From NCBI GenBank assembly GCA_023101885.1, contig JALPQD010000125.1, forward strand, positions 5,129,140 through 5,193,139: a DNA stretch of 64,000 nucleotides, given 5' to 3'. Shown in pieces: positions 33,670 through 45,949 of this stretch; the stretch's first letter is position 1; every line of letters starts with the position of its first letter. The position numbers and the translations under genes were made by a program. The notes under the pieces were generated by a model, which did not search any database, was not told the origin of the DNA, and saw only the letters and a list, made by a program, of their open reading frames with translations. The stretch comes from Typhlomys cinereus (lineage: Eukaryota; Chordata; Mammalia; Rodentia; Platacanthomyidae).

Positions 33670-33900
33670 AAGTGAAAAGAAAACCTATGAAATGGGAGAA
33701 AATTTTTGCGACCTATACATCTGATAAGGGGATGATACTTTGTACAAGTATGATATATAACTATATGTACCTGGCTTATATTCTTGCTTATACTTGTTAC
33801 CAGTTTTGTTTGGGAGTGACAGTGCTGACATACTTAAAGTGATATCCTATTGTGACTTTGTATTTCCCTGGTGATGACTGATGTTAAAAACTTGTGTATA
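33670..33900. mobile_element. Old L1 ORF2 scraps
   Basis: The stretch after the L1 A tail reads weakly as L1 ORF2 on the plus strand (KTYEMGEN). Minus-strand ORF2 sequence follows at about 33850-33895 ('TGACTTTGTATTTCCCTGGT'). These are flanks of the younger L1, probably an older rearranged L1. Confidence 0.4.
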
Positions 33901-33924
33901 TACCAGCCAACCTCTTATTTTCTT

Positions 33925-34250
33925 AAAATTGTTCTTTGATAATTTTACATATGTATACAATGCAAACCAAATTTACCCACTTGCCCCCCCTTCTCCCTAC
34001 CATCCCTATTTATCTGCCTTCTTCTGTACAAATCTCTTTCTCACATACATGTTTATTTTTTGTTTGGTTTTGTGACCCATTGACCTTGACCAGGGACATC
34101 TGTCTGACCATGGGTTTAGAGCTCTTTGTGCGTTGATGGGCTCATTGGTGGGTACAAATGAAAGCCAATGGCTGCCCTCAGTCTGTAACCACTAATTCAG
34201 CAGTAAGGCATAAGGCCCCAATACTAGCAGCTAATCACTTCTTGTCTTTT
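33925..34250 (-). mobile_element. Old L1 3' UTR remnant, minus strand
   Basis: Includes 'TTTTGTGACCCATTGACC', 'CAGGGACATCTGTCTGACCA' and 'GATGGGCTCATTGGTGGGTA', blocks seen in old Lx-like rodent L1 3' UTRs read on the minus strand. Confidence 0.6.
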
Positions 34251-35540
34251 TCTTGATAAACTTACCTTTTAATTCTTTTGTTCCTTTAGAAGTTATTTGT
34301 AATTTCTTTTCTAATTTAAGCTATAGAATACAGAGCCATACTGGGAGGATTTTCAGCCTTCAAAACTGCGTGCAAAATGTTCTTTACTTCACATGAAACT
34401 CTGCCTCCCATAGATTGTTATAGTAACAGAAAAATGGATTAATACAATAGTCATGACCGTGGTAATTGTTTCCCAGGTACATACTTAGTGTCAAATACCT
34501 CACTCATTATATGTATATCAATCATATTTTGGTAAATTGAATAAGTAAAAATTTTAAATTGGAAATTGTTTAAATCAAAAGAAATTATGTTCCAATAATT
34601 GAGGCTGAAACTACAAAAATAAAACAGAAGTATCAAAGGAACTTGGGGAAAAAGACAAATTTTCTTTAAAAGGTTGCTTTTTTTCCAAGGTCATAAGAAG
34701 TGAAATCACATCATCAACATGGTAAAAGAAGATTAATGATAACATTGTGTTTCTCATTTTGTAAAAAAGTGCTTTGAAAGGAGAGATGAAATAAAAATAC
34801 TGTGTGAGAAGTAAATTCATGACATGTTTTAGTGGTTAATATTTCATGGACATTCTTAGGATACAGTCCAGAGAAACTTTACATATTGCAGATTTGACAC
34901 AGCATAGGAGAGGAAATGAAAACCAAAGAAAAGAAGCATGGGGGTATGTAAGCATATGAGTTTTCCAAAAGGCTGTCTGCACAAATAAACACCAATATTA
35001 ATACTGCTTAGGTGGAACTCATATTTAGGTTCTCTCTCAGCATAGCACTTGAGGACAGTGGTAGTATTCTAAGTACCACATGTTGTCTTGAAGGTGAAAA
35101 TGACAGTGATTTATCTAAGGCTTGATAAGTTATAGATGTAAACTTTGCATTCTGTGGTAACCACTCAAAGTAGAAATAGAGCTTGCAAGACCTAATTTAG
35201 GAAATAGGAAGCAAAGAATGCTAAAACCAATAACAGGCAGTTAAAAGAAAGAAGGTAAAATATGGAAAAATTCACTAGAGAATCATGTCTAAAATATAAT
35301 GCGTGTGCAACTATATTAAGTATAAATGAATTAAAATTTCATGTTAAAGACAAATAAGTGTTATGAATTTTAGAGCTTTCCAGTTGTAAACCATGTGATA
35401 AACCTTACTTCAATATGAGGGTACACAAAGCTAAACTTATGAAAAGATTAGATCTGCTGTACCATTATAGAAAAGTAGGCTACAAGACAAAATAGTTTTT
35501 CTAAGGATAGTTATCTGTTAAGCTTGGTAATTTAGAGTTT
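34250..35540. other. Unannotated AT-rich DNA
   Basis: No repeat or gene recognised in about 1.3 kb. Confidence 0.45.
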
Positions 35541-35544
35541 TTAT

Positions 35545-35871
35545 CCTAATTATATATTTACACATACATACATACATACATATATACATACATACACATA
35601 CATATTTTTTGCACATGTGTGTGTGTGTGCTAAAGTCCACCTGAGTGTGGATGCCTGTGGATGTCCAAGGGTGATTTCAGAATCATCCTTTATTGTTCTA
35701 CCTAAGTCCTTACTGATTTCTTCTGGGGTTTCCCAGACCTACCTTTCAGGGACAGGATTGCAGAGTACCACCATTTTTGGTTGGCATCTTTATGTGGGAT
35801 TTGGAGATCTGAACTCAGGTCCCTGTGTTTGCAAGACAAAGGATTTAACCTTTGAGCTGTCTCTATAGCCC
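35545..35871 (-). mobile_element. Old B2-superfamily SINE, minus strand
   Basis: A (CATA)n/(GT)n left end (35563-35632) is followed by 'GGGTGATTTCAGAATCATCC', 'GGGGTTTCCCAGACC' and a decayed tRNA-like head (GAACTCAGGTCC, GAGCTGTCTCTATAGCCC). It is a strongly diverged member of the family at 1206-1520. Confidence 0.8.
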
Positions 35872-35874
35872 TTC

Positions 35875-38430
35875 TTAAAATGATATTTTTATATATTTAA
35901 ATGAGCTCAATTCAAGATTGTATGTGGAAGATAAGTTCCCTGTGAATTGAAGATTGATATTTTTAAGTATATTTTCTGCTGTATCATAGCTTATTATTCT
36001 TAACACCTGTCTGTGACATTGTCTCTAAGATTTTTCTTTTTTGTATTTCAAAGAACCTTAATTATATATAATGTGTAAGAGAATCATAGCCAATTAAATT
36101 TGACAAATCATTGCATATTTTAACCACTATCTCAGAGATTTATATTTCCATCAATATCTTATTTTTTCCCAGCAGAATTCAGTTTTCATCTCTATTTAGA
36201 GTTTGCTTTTCCAAATAGTTTTGTGTGCAACCTCATTTTTATGAGCGACCTTTGACCTTTCACAGCAATGTTAGTCAAGGAATTTTCAGTGAATTTCTTG
36301 ACATATTTTTTATTACATTGTAATGTTTATCCTACTGTAGTTTAATAAGCCACATAGACTATCAGTGGTTCAACAACAACAATTTTGAGCTGGTAAATAT
36401 CTTAATAATCCTGGATATTCTGAGAAAGTTCAAGGTCTGATTCCTTCAACTAATTTCAAGACATAAAACTTTTCCAAAATGCCTCTTACTTGTTTTTACA
36501 AGATTGTCTGAAAGCAACACATGAAATGATTGCATGATGTCCTATCAGACAGCATTTGAGTGGTAAAGGACATTTTCAAATATGGGATATTAATAGTCTT
36601 GTAACAGTCTGAAGTACTTGACTGTGTTCAGAATAGATGCACACAGGAAAAGTCACTGTGCTGACTGTGGGTGGTGGATACTATCTCACCGCATACTGTT
36701 TTACAGTGGCAATGGGGTCTTATTTCTAAGTGAAACAAAATTTTGGAGTTACCTGCAAGTGAGGTACTAAAAGTTAAGAAGTAGGAATTGGGTAAAACAT
36801 GCAACCTTAAATTTGTTTTGCTTACTGTGAAGTGTTTGCCTGTGGGGGATGTGTATGCTACTTTTTGGATGTAAGATAAGGCTCCACTTTCCTGCTGTTA
36901 ACAAATTATAATAGTAATATAATATTCATATTCTGTATATACTATATTACATGATATATAGATATAAAAAGACATTAAAAAGCAAATGATAAAATTTTCC
37001 AGAATTTTACAACAGAATGTCATTACCATATACATAAAATCAGGAAAAAAATTATAAATTTTACATATCTTGGTTTACTATATAATCGTATATATATATG
37101 ATTTTATATATATATATATATGGTGAGATAAAGCTTCTGTGTGGGAGAAATGTGACTATAAGCAGAGCTTCCCTTGTACAATTTACATGTAGGGTGGAAA
37201 ATGTATGTACTTGATTGCTAAAAGCCTTTAGGTTTCTCAAGCTGCTCGTTATTACAGCATAGTTTAATTTATTTTAACTAATATTCAATTTTAGCATTAA
37301 TTTCTATTTCTGTGGTGAACTTTTTAAAACTATTTTAATATTCCTCAGCATAGGATTTTCTTTTAAAATGCATAAAGTTGTGTTACACACTCTCAGATAA
37401 TCCTTCTGTCTTTTGAATGTGAAAACACTTATCCCAAGTGAAATCCTGACTGTTCCTCCTCTGAAAAATCTAAATGAGAGACGCGCAGTGTGAATGCCTT
37501 TCTTCACGGCTGCCATAAAGCATATGTCTTAGCATATTTCCTGTAATATATACAATCATGAACATGTTCATCTCGAAAACAGAGCTTACAAATTTCAGGG
37601 ACTGTGTACTCCCCAACTTCTGAGCACCTCATGATGAATTCACTTACTAGAAAGAGGCTAAATGACTTGCACCTGGAAGCTGTGTGTAGAGGTCAACATG
37701 CTTCTTGCTCTTAATTTGATCATTATGCATGAAACACTAATTAGATCTAATCTCCCAGGGTTAAGCATTGATTCATCAATTTGGGACTTTCTCTATTCGG
37801 TCTCAGTCTAGAATGTTCTCTGTGATGAACTGGATGTACCTGATGTCTGAACAGAATGAATAAATACTTTTGTGTTCAAAGAAAATTAAGAAATACAGAC
37901 ATATTGCAGAACCTTCCTTGGACAAGTACCAATGATCAAAGTGTCTGAGGTGTGTTCTGATGAATTCATTCAAATGCAGTTTATCCCCTGAGACATGTTG
38001 TATAAGAGCTTTGTGAATCCCAAGATGTCATTTTGTGTAGTTATTTGCTTCTATTCAGGCTTCTAAGGAAAAAGGAAAGGTATTCTGAGTTTAATTTGAG
38101 TAAAACAATTTTGTAAATTTTAGTAATAGCTTGTTTTTTCTATGTAAGTATACATCTAAACTTAAAAGTTCTTGACTATAACATTCCTCTGTATCTATCA
38201 ACTTGTTCCTAACTAGTTAGCATCTTCTTTTAAATGTATACATTTTCATACACTGGGAGGGATCTAATAAGTCAAGCTCAGTTTCTAAGAAACCTTCCAG
38301 TTAAAAGTGTTATACACTAGATTTTCAGGTGTAGATAATTATAATTATAACAGTGCTAATGGAGTAGTGCTGAATTCTCAGTGGTAATACATAATATTAA
38401 AACCTCCCATTTTCTTTTTTTGACTATTTC
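35875..38430. other. Unannotated AT-rich DNA with TA microsatellites
   Basis: About 2.5 kb without a repeat family or gene that I can name. TA-rich runs occur at 36940-36962 and 37088-37121. Confidence 0.45.
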
Positions 38431-38431
38431 T

Positions 38432-38720
38432 TTTTTATTTCTGATTTTTTTGTGAGTGTGCATGCATGTGTGTATGCAAGAGGGAACTGGATATGTGTGC
38501 CTGTGGAGGCCCAAGTATGATAGTAAGAATCATTCTGGATTGTTCTATTTAAGTCCTTATTGTATTGCTCTGAGATTTCCCAGGCACTGCCTTCTAGGGT
38601 CAGAATTATAAGCCACCATCATTTCTGCCCTGCATTTTTACAGGGGATCTGGAATCGGAATTCAGGTCCTTTGCTTGTGAGGCAAAGATTTTTAACCCCT
38701 GAGCCATCTTGTTAGACCCC
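38432..38720 (-). mobile_element. Old B2-superfamily SINE, minus strand
   Basis: Left tail with T-rich and GTGTGCATGCATGTGTG sequence, then 'AAGAATCATTCTGGATTGTT', 'TTTCTGCCCTGCATTTTTAC' and a tRNA-like head (GAATTCAGGTCC, GAGCCATCTTGTTAGACC). Same family as 28831-29157. Confidence 0.8.
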
Positions 38721-38727
38721 ACTGATT

Positions 38728-39141
38728 TTGTTAAGAAGCCTTATTCCAACTTCTGCTATTGACTTCAAGAATAAAAGGAAACCTGAAATTATAAAAAGCC
38801 TAAAAATTCTTGCTCCCCTGAAGCCTCTGATCAAGTTCCCTTTCTCAGGAATTGCTGAGTTTATCGTCAGAACAATGGAAGTTTCGCCTGCTGTATTTGG
38901 TCATTTATTTGCTAGAAGGCTGGACTTGGTCATCAGTAGCGATGAACTGAGCATTTTCAGAAGCAGACTCTTGGATGAGAGCTGCACCAGCTTGGGGCAC
39001 GGTAGACCTTTCTCCTGCTGGAGCCAATTCTCATGGCCCAGTGTTTCCTCCCCAGGGTGGATAAGGCTTGACCCTCCACACGATTTTGAGACTTTCTCTC
39101 ATGCATGTGTTAAGGAGCCCATGCTGATGAGAGAAAGTTAA
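38728..39141 (+). CDS. 137-codon open frame of unknown origin
   Basis: This is the longest open frame not explained by a repeat. It starts just past the end of a SINE and ends in a TAA at 39139-39141. Its sequence has no motif, signal peptide or membrane segment that I know. GC content is somewhat higher than its surroundings. No clear splice acceptor, promoter or polyadenylation signal was found for it. It may be a chance frame, an exon of a non-coding RNA, or a decayed transposon. A protein-coding role is unlikely. Confidence 0.12.
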   Translation: MLRSLIPTSAIDFKNKRKPEIIKSLKILAPLKPLIKFPFSGIAEFIVRTMEVSPAVFGHLFARRLDLVISSDELSIFRSRLLDESCTSLGHGRPFSCWSQFSWPSVSSPGWIRLDPPHDFETFSHACVKEPMLMRES

Positions 39142-39879
39142 CTGTGCTGGTGAGTGTCAGATAGTTACATTCCTTATTACATTCTTCTCTTCACTACTTT
39201 CAAACTCCTCTTGGAGTTCTTCCTGCCCTTTCCTGCTCCACCAGAAGCCAGGTCAGCTCCTCAACAGTCCACTTAGTCTAACACTGTTATTTCAGGAGTA
39301 TCAACTTTGTTTTTTATTGGCTTAAATACTCTTAAACGCCAAGGTCATGCTTGGAGATCTGAAAAAAAAAATTATTACTTCCTATGGCAAGATACAGAAA
39401 TACCATTTGGATAGGGAAGAGTCACCGATGAGCCTGAGCCCCAAGCCGTGACCTATCCACATATTCAGTCATACATCTTCATGCAAAGTGTGTTTAGAGT
39501 GACTTTCCATCGCTTTTTCCAATGTTGAGATAACACTTTATTTTCTGGAATATTCTTCCACCTGTGTCCATGAATTCTTTCTTAAAGTTAGAATTTAAAA
39601 GCAAAGCAATGAGTGGCATTATTATACTGTACTAGCACTAGCCTGGCAGCTTGCAGACAGACATGGACTGGCTATTATTGCTCGTCCTTGAGCTCCTGCA
39701 GATTCTTGGGTATTCGCCTACTATTTTCCATAGGCATGCAGGAATTGTGGACACATGCCACGGTGAGGTTTACTTGGGAACTTGGGATCTTGTGCCACTA
39801 TCAATTCAGGGAGGTCCTAGCCCGGGCAACCAGCTACAGACAAGCCTAGACTCGTGCAGTCATGCACCGGACATGTCCC

Positions 39880-40208
39880 AATAAAGGAACCATGCAGGCG
39901 GAGCGATGAACAACCAATGGGAAGCGGCCATCTAATCTGCTGCTGCAATGAACACCAAGTAAACAGTTAAATGATTGGTGGCTGTCCTGGGAGCGGAGGG
40001 ATGGCAACACCTGATTGGACCCCTGACCCTATGTAAGCCCAAACAGCTCCTTAATAAATTGAATCTGCAGAACTCATCCACTGCTTGCTTCTCACCTATT
40101 TTTCAGAGTCTGTGTGGTGACCCCGCCAGCTGGCCCCCTCGCCTGGAGCCCCGACGTTCTGCTGGTTTCCCCTCTTTTCCCCAGCTGGCCCGGCCACGAT
40201 TGGGCAAC
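39880..40208 (+). mobile_element. Solo LTR of an endogenous retrovirus (probable)
   Basis: The segment has U3-like features: CCAAT at 39913-39917, an inverted ATTGG at about 39974, and TATGTAAG at about 40030. AATAAA follows at 40053-40058, then a GC-rich U5-like part with GGTGACCCCGCCAGCTGG. A TG start (TGTCCCAATAAAGG, about 39884) and a CA end (GGGCAACA, about 40208) are plausible. No matching second LTR or interior is present. The layout resembles class II (IAP-like) LTRs, but the class is a guess and no clear target duplication was found. Confidence 0.5.
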
Positions 40209-40280
40209 AGGATCTGAACTCCAGTTCTCACCCTCAAGTGTCAAGAACTTTACCAACCCAGCCATTTCCCCAAGATCAAT
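40209..40280 (-). mobile_element. B2-type SINE fragment
   Basis: Minus-strand tRNA-like head: 'GGATCTGAACTCCAGTTCTC', 'AAGAACTTTACCAACCCAGC', CCATTTCCCC. The rest of the element is missing on the left, where the LTR begins. Confidence 0.6.
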
Positions 40281-40284
40281 GCTT

Positions 40285-40995
40285 CTTCTCATGCCATTCA
40301 CATTCATGAGGACTCCTGTATGTTTAAAGATTTTTCTTATGAAGGTTAGGGGACAATGAATTCAGACAAACTGGGATCCCCGTGAATTTCAACAAGATTA
40401 TGTTCACAAACATCAAACCCTTCTCTGAATTGATCTCTATGCTTCTTGCTTTTCTTTTGCTGTTCTACTTGCAATCTTGCTTATAGCTTCTACTACTATG
40501 ATGTGCTGCTGATTCACTAAGATGTATTGCCTTTGCCTGTTAATGTCACCCTTCATCATCAGTAATTACCCATCATGTGGCCCCCAGGTTTTTTCTCTTC
40601 CCAGTCTAGGTAAATGTACCTTTTTACACTCTAGAATTCATGGTCTAATAACAAACATCTACTTATGTATTCTTTTTTGTGAGTTCATTGATTTTACCAT
40701 TCTAACTGAGCCAATCTCTCTTTTGAGGGCACCATTTCCCTGTTGAGCTCAAACAGTAGCTTTCCCAAGCCCCATGTGTTTCATCAGAAGCTGAAGCCCG
40801 CCAGTCATCCTTACTGATCTACTACTACTTCTGTGTCACTATCACTCCAGAACATGCAGAACATCTAGTCTCAGATATTTATCTTCTGTTGCTCAGAGAA
40901 TTCTTCCAAACTCTTTTGGACTTATGTCCTTAGTTCTCTTTTTAGTTTCTATTAACATGCTGAGACTCTATTTCTGCTTACTTAAATTTCATTCT
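40285..40995. other. Unannotated DNA
   Basis: No repeat or gene recognised. Confidence 0.45.
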
Positions 40996-40997
40996 TG

Positions 40998-40999
40998 GG

Positions 41000-41030
<31 letters not shown>

Positions 41031-41220
41031 AGATCAGAGCATAACCTTGGATGTCTTTAGGTTCTGTACACTTTGTTTCTTGATGCAGGATCTCTCATTG
41101 ACCTGGAACGTGTCTGTTGGCTAGGCTGGCCAGCAAGCCTCAGAGATCCCGTTGTCTCTGTCTCCTGAAGTCATTTCTCCTGCTTGTGAGAAAGGCACCT
41201 TGTCGACTGAGCTATCTTCT
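40998..41220 (-). mobile_element. B4-like SINE remnant, minus strand
   Basis: A (GT)n run (40999-41027) leads into 'CTTGGATGTCTTTAGGTTCT', 'GATCTCTCATTGACCTGGAA', 'GGCTAGGCTGGCCAGCAAGC' and 'AGAGATCCCGTTGTCTCTGT', the order of B4-type SINEs on the minus strand. Confidence 0.65.
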
Positions 41221-41224
41221 GCAC

Positions 41225-43410
41225 TCCTATTCTTTTCAACATAGCTCTATATTCCTTCCAAACCCTGGATTCTTAGTTCGTTCATATCCTTCTTTTTCTG
41301 TCCTAGCCATTCTCTCCATGATCATTCTATGAGTCTCAACCGCTGGGGCTTCATGTTGTCTGTGGTGATTTCCTGCATGCATCTGCTATCAATCACTTCC
41401 TGTATTTGCATCTCCCTCTGCAATAGGCTGGCTTAAAATTTCTTCAGCTACATTGGTATCCTTATCATTCTGGTTTTTCTAACTTTTGCTCCTCTAAAAT
41501 CTTTATTCATCTTGCTATCTTCCATTATATTCCATCCTTGTTAGCTTGTTCTACTCCTCTATTATTTTCTAACTTTGAATATTTCATTTGAAAATCCACA
41601 AACCTAATTTTTATCCAAATTTCTTCACGTTCTGGACTATATCTATATTATACCCCAAATAGCAAAAAACATGCAAAAATATTATTTTGGTGAGCTGACA
41701 TTAATTTCATGACCACAAGTTTCATATGGACTGGGTTTGTAATAGTGAATGTCAGTCATGTTTCCTTAATTCATTCATTTTCCCTCTTTTAACTGACATC
41801 TCTCTTCCCAAGCATTCCCCTTGGCTTCCCTACGTGAACTCTTGCAAGTCGCATCCAAATCTGTCTCCTCAGACTCTTCAGTTCTCTTTCTTCTTATATT
41901 ACTGTCTTTTCTCCCAGTGGAATGTACAAGTTTATTACTTCACTGTTCATCTTTAAACATTGTTTTCTCCCCACTTCCTGTCCCATTACTGCTGCATTAC
42001 TCTCCTCATCTCCAAAGCAAAATTCCTGAAAACACTGGTCAGCTCTGGCTCTCCCTAATTCTTTTTTCTGGCTGGCAGAGTCACTTTGCCTGCAGTACGA
42101 CTGCAAAATTTCTCTTTCAAAGATCTTCATCGACAACCATGTTGCTAACTGTAATGTGTAACTATCATACAGTAGGAGACACATTGGCAACCTTTGGGCA
42201 ATCTCCTCCTGGATCGGTTCTTTCACATCATCCTTAGCTCCTTCTTGAGTGGCTGCTGGCTACCCCTATCCTCCTAACCTGGTGGAGTGCTGGTACCCTG
42301 AACTTCCCTCTTTTCAGTTGCCCATGTTTGCTTGGGGTGCTCATCAAGGCTCATGGATTACTCTTATCTGCAAGATGATTCCCAAATTAAAATTCTACCT
42401 TGAATCTCAGTTCGTATTCCAGGTGCTTTCCCCACATTTCTCTTTTGACACTTCACCATCTCCAATTTAATATATTTAAAACTAAATTCTTCATTCATAT
42501 CTAAATTCTTTCAAAAACTTTGCTCTCCATGTAGTTTTTTTAAATCTTATTTAAAGTCAAACTATATGGCTTCTTTACTCATGGGAAAACAGCTGCATGT
42601 CTCTACTTTCCCCCCCCAACAGTCACAAAGTCCTATGGGCTCCACCACAAGTGTTTGTGGAGAAGCAGAATCCTTAGATGTCACACCTCAGTTCTGCTGC
42701 TGTCTTCCCCACTGCACCACTGACTACTCTCCAGTGATGTTTGGCTTCATTCTTGTTCCTCCTGTGTCTTAGTGGTACTCAATCTATTATTTCCTCTGTC
42801 TACAGGACTAATTTTCTTACTTCCTGTAAGATTTTTTTTTCTCTCTCTCAAAGGGTACTACAAAACCAATTTTGGCAACACCATTAAAATTGCCTTCCTC
42901 AGTTTGATGCCCTACCAATCGGCTCCTTATTTTTCTGTGCCTCTTGAACTTAACACACTTACCTATTACTGATTGTCTTTCATGATGCTTTTCTTGCTCC
43001 CTTCAATGCCTGGTATATTGCAGGTAGTCAGTACATAATTTATTTAATGCTGACTAACTTGCTTATCTGCCCTATCATTCTTTTATCATAAGTTCTTTTC
43101 TTTCTATCCAGAAACAGATTTTTGTGGTTTTCCACACTGGGAGAGGGAACAGGAAGATGCCTATGGTGGCCTTTGTGCTAAGAATTTTGAAATTCTGCAA
43201 GGGAATCAGGTACAAATTTCATTCTAATCCAATGTCAGACCAAATTTGTGGAATAATTCTGGAAGCATGAAGATGTGTAAGAAATTCAGGGTTTTTTTTT
43301 TGTGTTTACTATAAAGATAATGTTTTAAATAAGATTGGAAGTACATGTTTGAGTTCCTTAGAAGAGAAAAGCATGTGGGCATGTAGTATGAAAATAATTT
43401 TCATGCATTC
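41225..43410. other. Pyrimidine-rich DNA, probably an ancient repeat
   Basis: This is a C/T-rich stretch with mosaic similarity to ancient mammalian repeats. For example 'TGCCTGGTATATTGCAGGTA' with 'GTCAGTACATAATTTATT' near 43010 resembles the end of an ancient SINE or LINE. I cannot name the family. Open frames at 41821-42237 and 41726-41956 are leucine/serine-rich translations of the pyrimidine bias. Confidence 0.35.
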
Positions 43411-43414
43411 CTCA

Positions 43415-43575
43415 AAGTAATGTCCCAAAGTCCAAATCCCAAAATGATAGGATGGAGAGTCCTTAAGGAGTGATTAGGCTCTGCTGGTGGAACCTCCAAG
43501 AATGGTGTGACATAGGAATGGGATGACCAAGAACTTGGTCCTCACTCAGAGAAAAAGAGGGAAGGTTTCATACAG
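43415..43575 (+). mobile_element. MLT1/MST-like LTR remnant
   Basis: 'AATCCCAAAATGATAGGATG', 'AGTGATTAGGCTCTGCTGGTG' and the position of 'GGTCCTCACTCAGAGAAA' follow the order of MST/MLT1 LTRs on the plus strand. Old and short. Confidence 0.5.
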
Positions 43576-44045
43576 AACCTTGATTTTAAACTTGGTGACA
43601 CATAAGGGAGAGTCCTTTTTTTTTTTTTTTTTGTTCTCACTTGCAAGTTTGTTTTGCTTTTTCGACTTGAATACCGTAATATTATGCAATATTATTTGCT
43701 TTTTGAGTCATTCGTGATTTGAGTTGTTAAAAAAATCAAAATTATCCAGCCCAATTAACTACCCTACTATTTTTATATTATAAAGCTGTCAAACCAAAAA
43801 AACCAAGCCATGTAAATCCCGCTTTTCTTCTCTCCTTTTCTCCCCTCCTATCCTCTCTCACCTCTCTCTTTTGATCTCTTTCTTTACCTAACAAATGTAT
43901 GTTTATATAGTGGTTGTTTACTTTCTGACACAAAAGTTATTACGAAGTTTATAATACATTAATTGTCTGCTTGAAACTTCAAATTTGCATTATGAATACA
44001 AACTATACCTTGTGGGAAAGAATGTTTGAGAAAAAGAAAGTAATA
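43576..44045. other. Unannotated AT-rich DNA
   Basis: No repeat or gene recognised. Confidence 0.45.
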
Positions 44046-44049
44046 ACTG

Positions 44050-44415
44050 TGCTAGTTTTGCAACTGTGATAACAAATTTCTAGAAACTAGATTGTGTAAA
44101 ATATCAGAACCTATCCTCTCACAATTTTGGAGTACAGGAATATGAGATCAAAGTGCCACCGAGTGGTGCTTTTTCAAACTTTAGGACAAAATTGAATCTG
44201 TATCTTTGCCCAGGCTTTCACTGCTGCCAACATTCCTTGGTGCATCTAGGTTTACATCCTTCTGTCTCTACTTCCATCATCCTCACAGGAGTTTTTTCTT
44301 GTCTAATAAGAACACTGGTCTGTTCAAATTAGGGACCAACCTAATGACCTCCTATAGTATTTTAAAGACTCTCTTTCCGAAGGTTTCATGCAGTTATTGG
44401 ATTTTAAACTTCTGT
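44050..44415 (-). mobile_element. MLT1-like LTR remnant, minus strand
   Basis: On the minus strand the order matches MLT1-type MaLR LTRs. On the plus strand it reads 'TTTGCAACTGTGATAACAAA', 'CTCACAATTTTGGAGTACAG', 'CTAATAAGAACACTGGTCTG', 'GGGACCAACCTAATGACCTC'. These are ancestral eutherian LTRs, older than the rodent radiation. Confidence 0.65.
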
Positions 44416-44604
44416 GCATTGCTTTAGGGAACAGACGCCAATTGAAAACATCACCTCTCAATCATTTGCTGATGAAAACACACCTTTCTGGCCATGAGAT
44501 TACGACCTTCGGGGCGTGTGTGTGCCAGGGAGGTGAGGAGGATTGTGCATTCATACTCTTTTCAAAGGTGATATCCAGAGTCTCATCATTAGCTGCCTCA
44601 CAAT

Positions 44605-44735
44605 TTCTTTTTTTTTTTCCTTTTTATTTTTCTACTTTTACAAGCATAGTGGGTATTCATTCCAGCTTCTCTTTCTCCTCCCTCCTTTCCCCTCCATCCC
44701 CTCTCTTCCCTTCACCATTCAGGGAGAGTCCTTTC
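44605..44735 (-). mobile_element. Old L1 3' UTR fragment, minus strand
   Basis: 'TTTTACAAGCATAGTGGGTA' with 'TTCATTCCAGCTTCTC' and a pyrimidine tract match the same old 3' UTR type as 25840-25940. Confidence 0.6.
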
Positions 44736-44739
44736 TATG

Positions 44740-45410
44740 TTATGAAAAATAAGTATTACATATTCACTACAAAGCCAACTGAAGTGTTAGCCTTTGGACT
44801 CATGTTTGTATGGACCTTTCTAAGAAAGGACCCTGCCAATGTGTTTTCACAATCATGCCCTTTTTGGGGGTGGTGATTAAAATAATAAGGTATATAACTA
44901 TTGTCAGTGCATAAAGTTGATGTAACCTTGTGCTCTTCCTTTCTACCACCCAAGTTGAGTTATGCTGCTGAGGTAGTTGTGGCATTTTTTTTAATTCAAG
45001 CCAAATAGTAGCTGAGTATCAGTCACATGTAATGTAAGCTGAGTGGAATCTACTTTTGTGACTCCCTCACAAAAATACATGCTCCCAGTGTTCCATGCAT
45101 ATCGTTAGTGTTTATAGGGCAAGAAACCATACAGTTTTATGAATTTGTCCTATGGTGGCCAGTCCAAAGTATGAGTTGAGGAGGAGAATTAGATAAGAAA
45201 CAGAAAATCAGAAGCTACAATGAGGAAAAAATATTTAAATTGTTAGATACAGAAAACAACAACTAGTTGTTAACTGTTTTGGTCAAGTGGAACTTAGAAT
45301 AGATATAAAAACTCACTGTGTGTTGTAAAATAAAGACATTGCAACTAATGTGTCTGGTTAAAATGTGTCTTAAGATTAGTATTAAAAAACAAATGACGTA
45401 TTCTTATTCA
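44740..45410. other. Unannotated DNA
   Basis: No repeat or gene recognised. Confidence 0.45.
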
Positions 45411-45439
45411 TTTTTATTTTTATTTATTAATTAAATATT

Positions 45440-45704
45440 TTATTTAATTTTAATTTTTTTATTTACAAGAGAGTATGTGTGTGTGTGTGTGTATGTGTGT
45501 GTGTGTGTGTGTATCAGAGGGCACTGTGTCTTGTAGAATAATCCTGGACTCCTTTTACCTCTTTTTTGCTTTGCTCTGGGATTTCCCAGGCTCCACCTAC
45601 TGTTTCCACCTAGCATTTTTTTTACATGGGGCCTAGAATTTGAACTTAGGACCTTCTTTCTGCTTTTGAGGCAGAGTCTTAACCCATGAGCCATCCTCCA
45701 GCCC
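45440..45704 (-). mobile_element. B2-superfamily SINE with (GT)n, minus strand
   Basis: (GT)n at 45475-45512, then 'TAATCCTGGACTCCTTTTAC', 'GCTCTGGGATTTCCCAGGCT' and a tRNA-like head ending GAGCCATCCTCCAGCCC. A short TAAATATTTT duplicate is visible on both sides (about 45431 and 45705). Confidence 0.8.
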
Positions 45705-45719
45705 TAAATATTTTTTTCA

Positions 45720-45739
45720 GAGAAAGAGGGAGAAAGAGA

Positions 45740-45779
<40 letters not shown>

Positions 45780-45908
45780 CAGAGAGAGATCAGGGATGAC
45801 TTTTGGAAGATGGTTTTCTCCTTCCACCATGTGGGTTCTGAGGATTGAACTGAGGTTACCAGGCTCGCATACAAGTTTCTTCACCTGCTGAGCCATCTCA
45901 CTGAACCT
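45720..45908 (-). mobile_element. B2/B3-type SINE with (GA)n, minus strand
   Basis: A (GA)n run (45720-45790) precedes 'GGATGACTTTTGGAAGATGG', 'CACCATGTGGGTTCTGAGG', 'ATTGAACTGAGGTTACCAGG' and GCTGAGCCATCTCACTG, which is the B3 order on the minus strand. Confidence 0.7.
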
Positions 45909-45949
45909 CTTACTTTTCATATGTAAAAGGGGCTTGATAAGAGGTACTT

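Noticed and set aside
41821..42237. 138-codon Leu/Ser-rich frame resembling a secreted or membrane protein
   Set aside because: The region is pyrimidine-biased, which gives Leu/Ser/Pro/Phe in several frames at once. No start context, splice sites or known motif support it.
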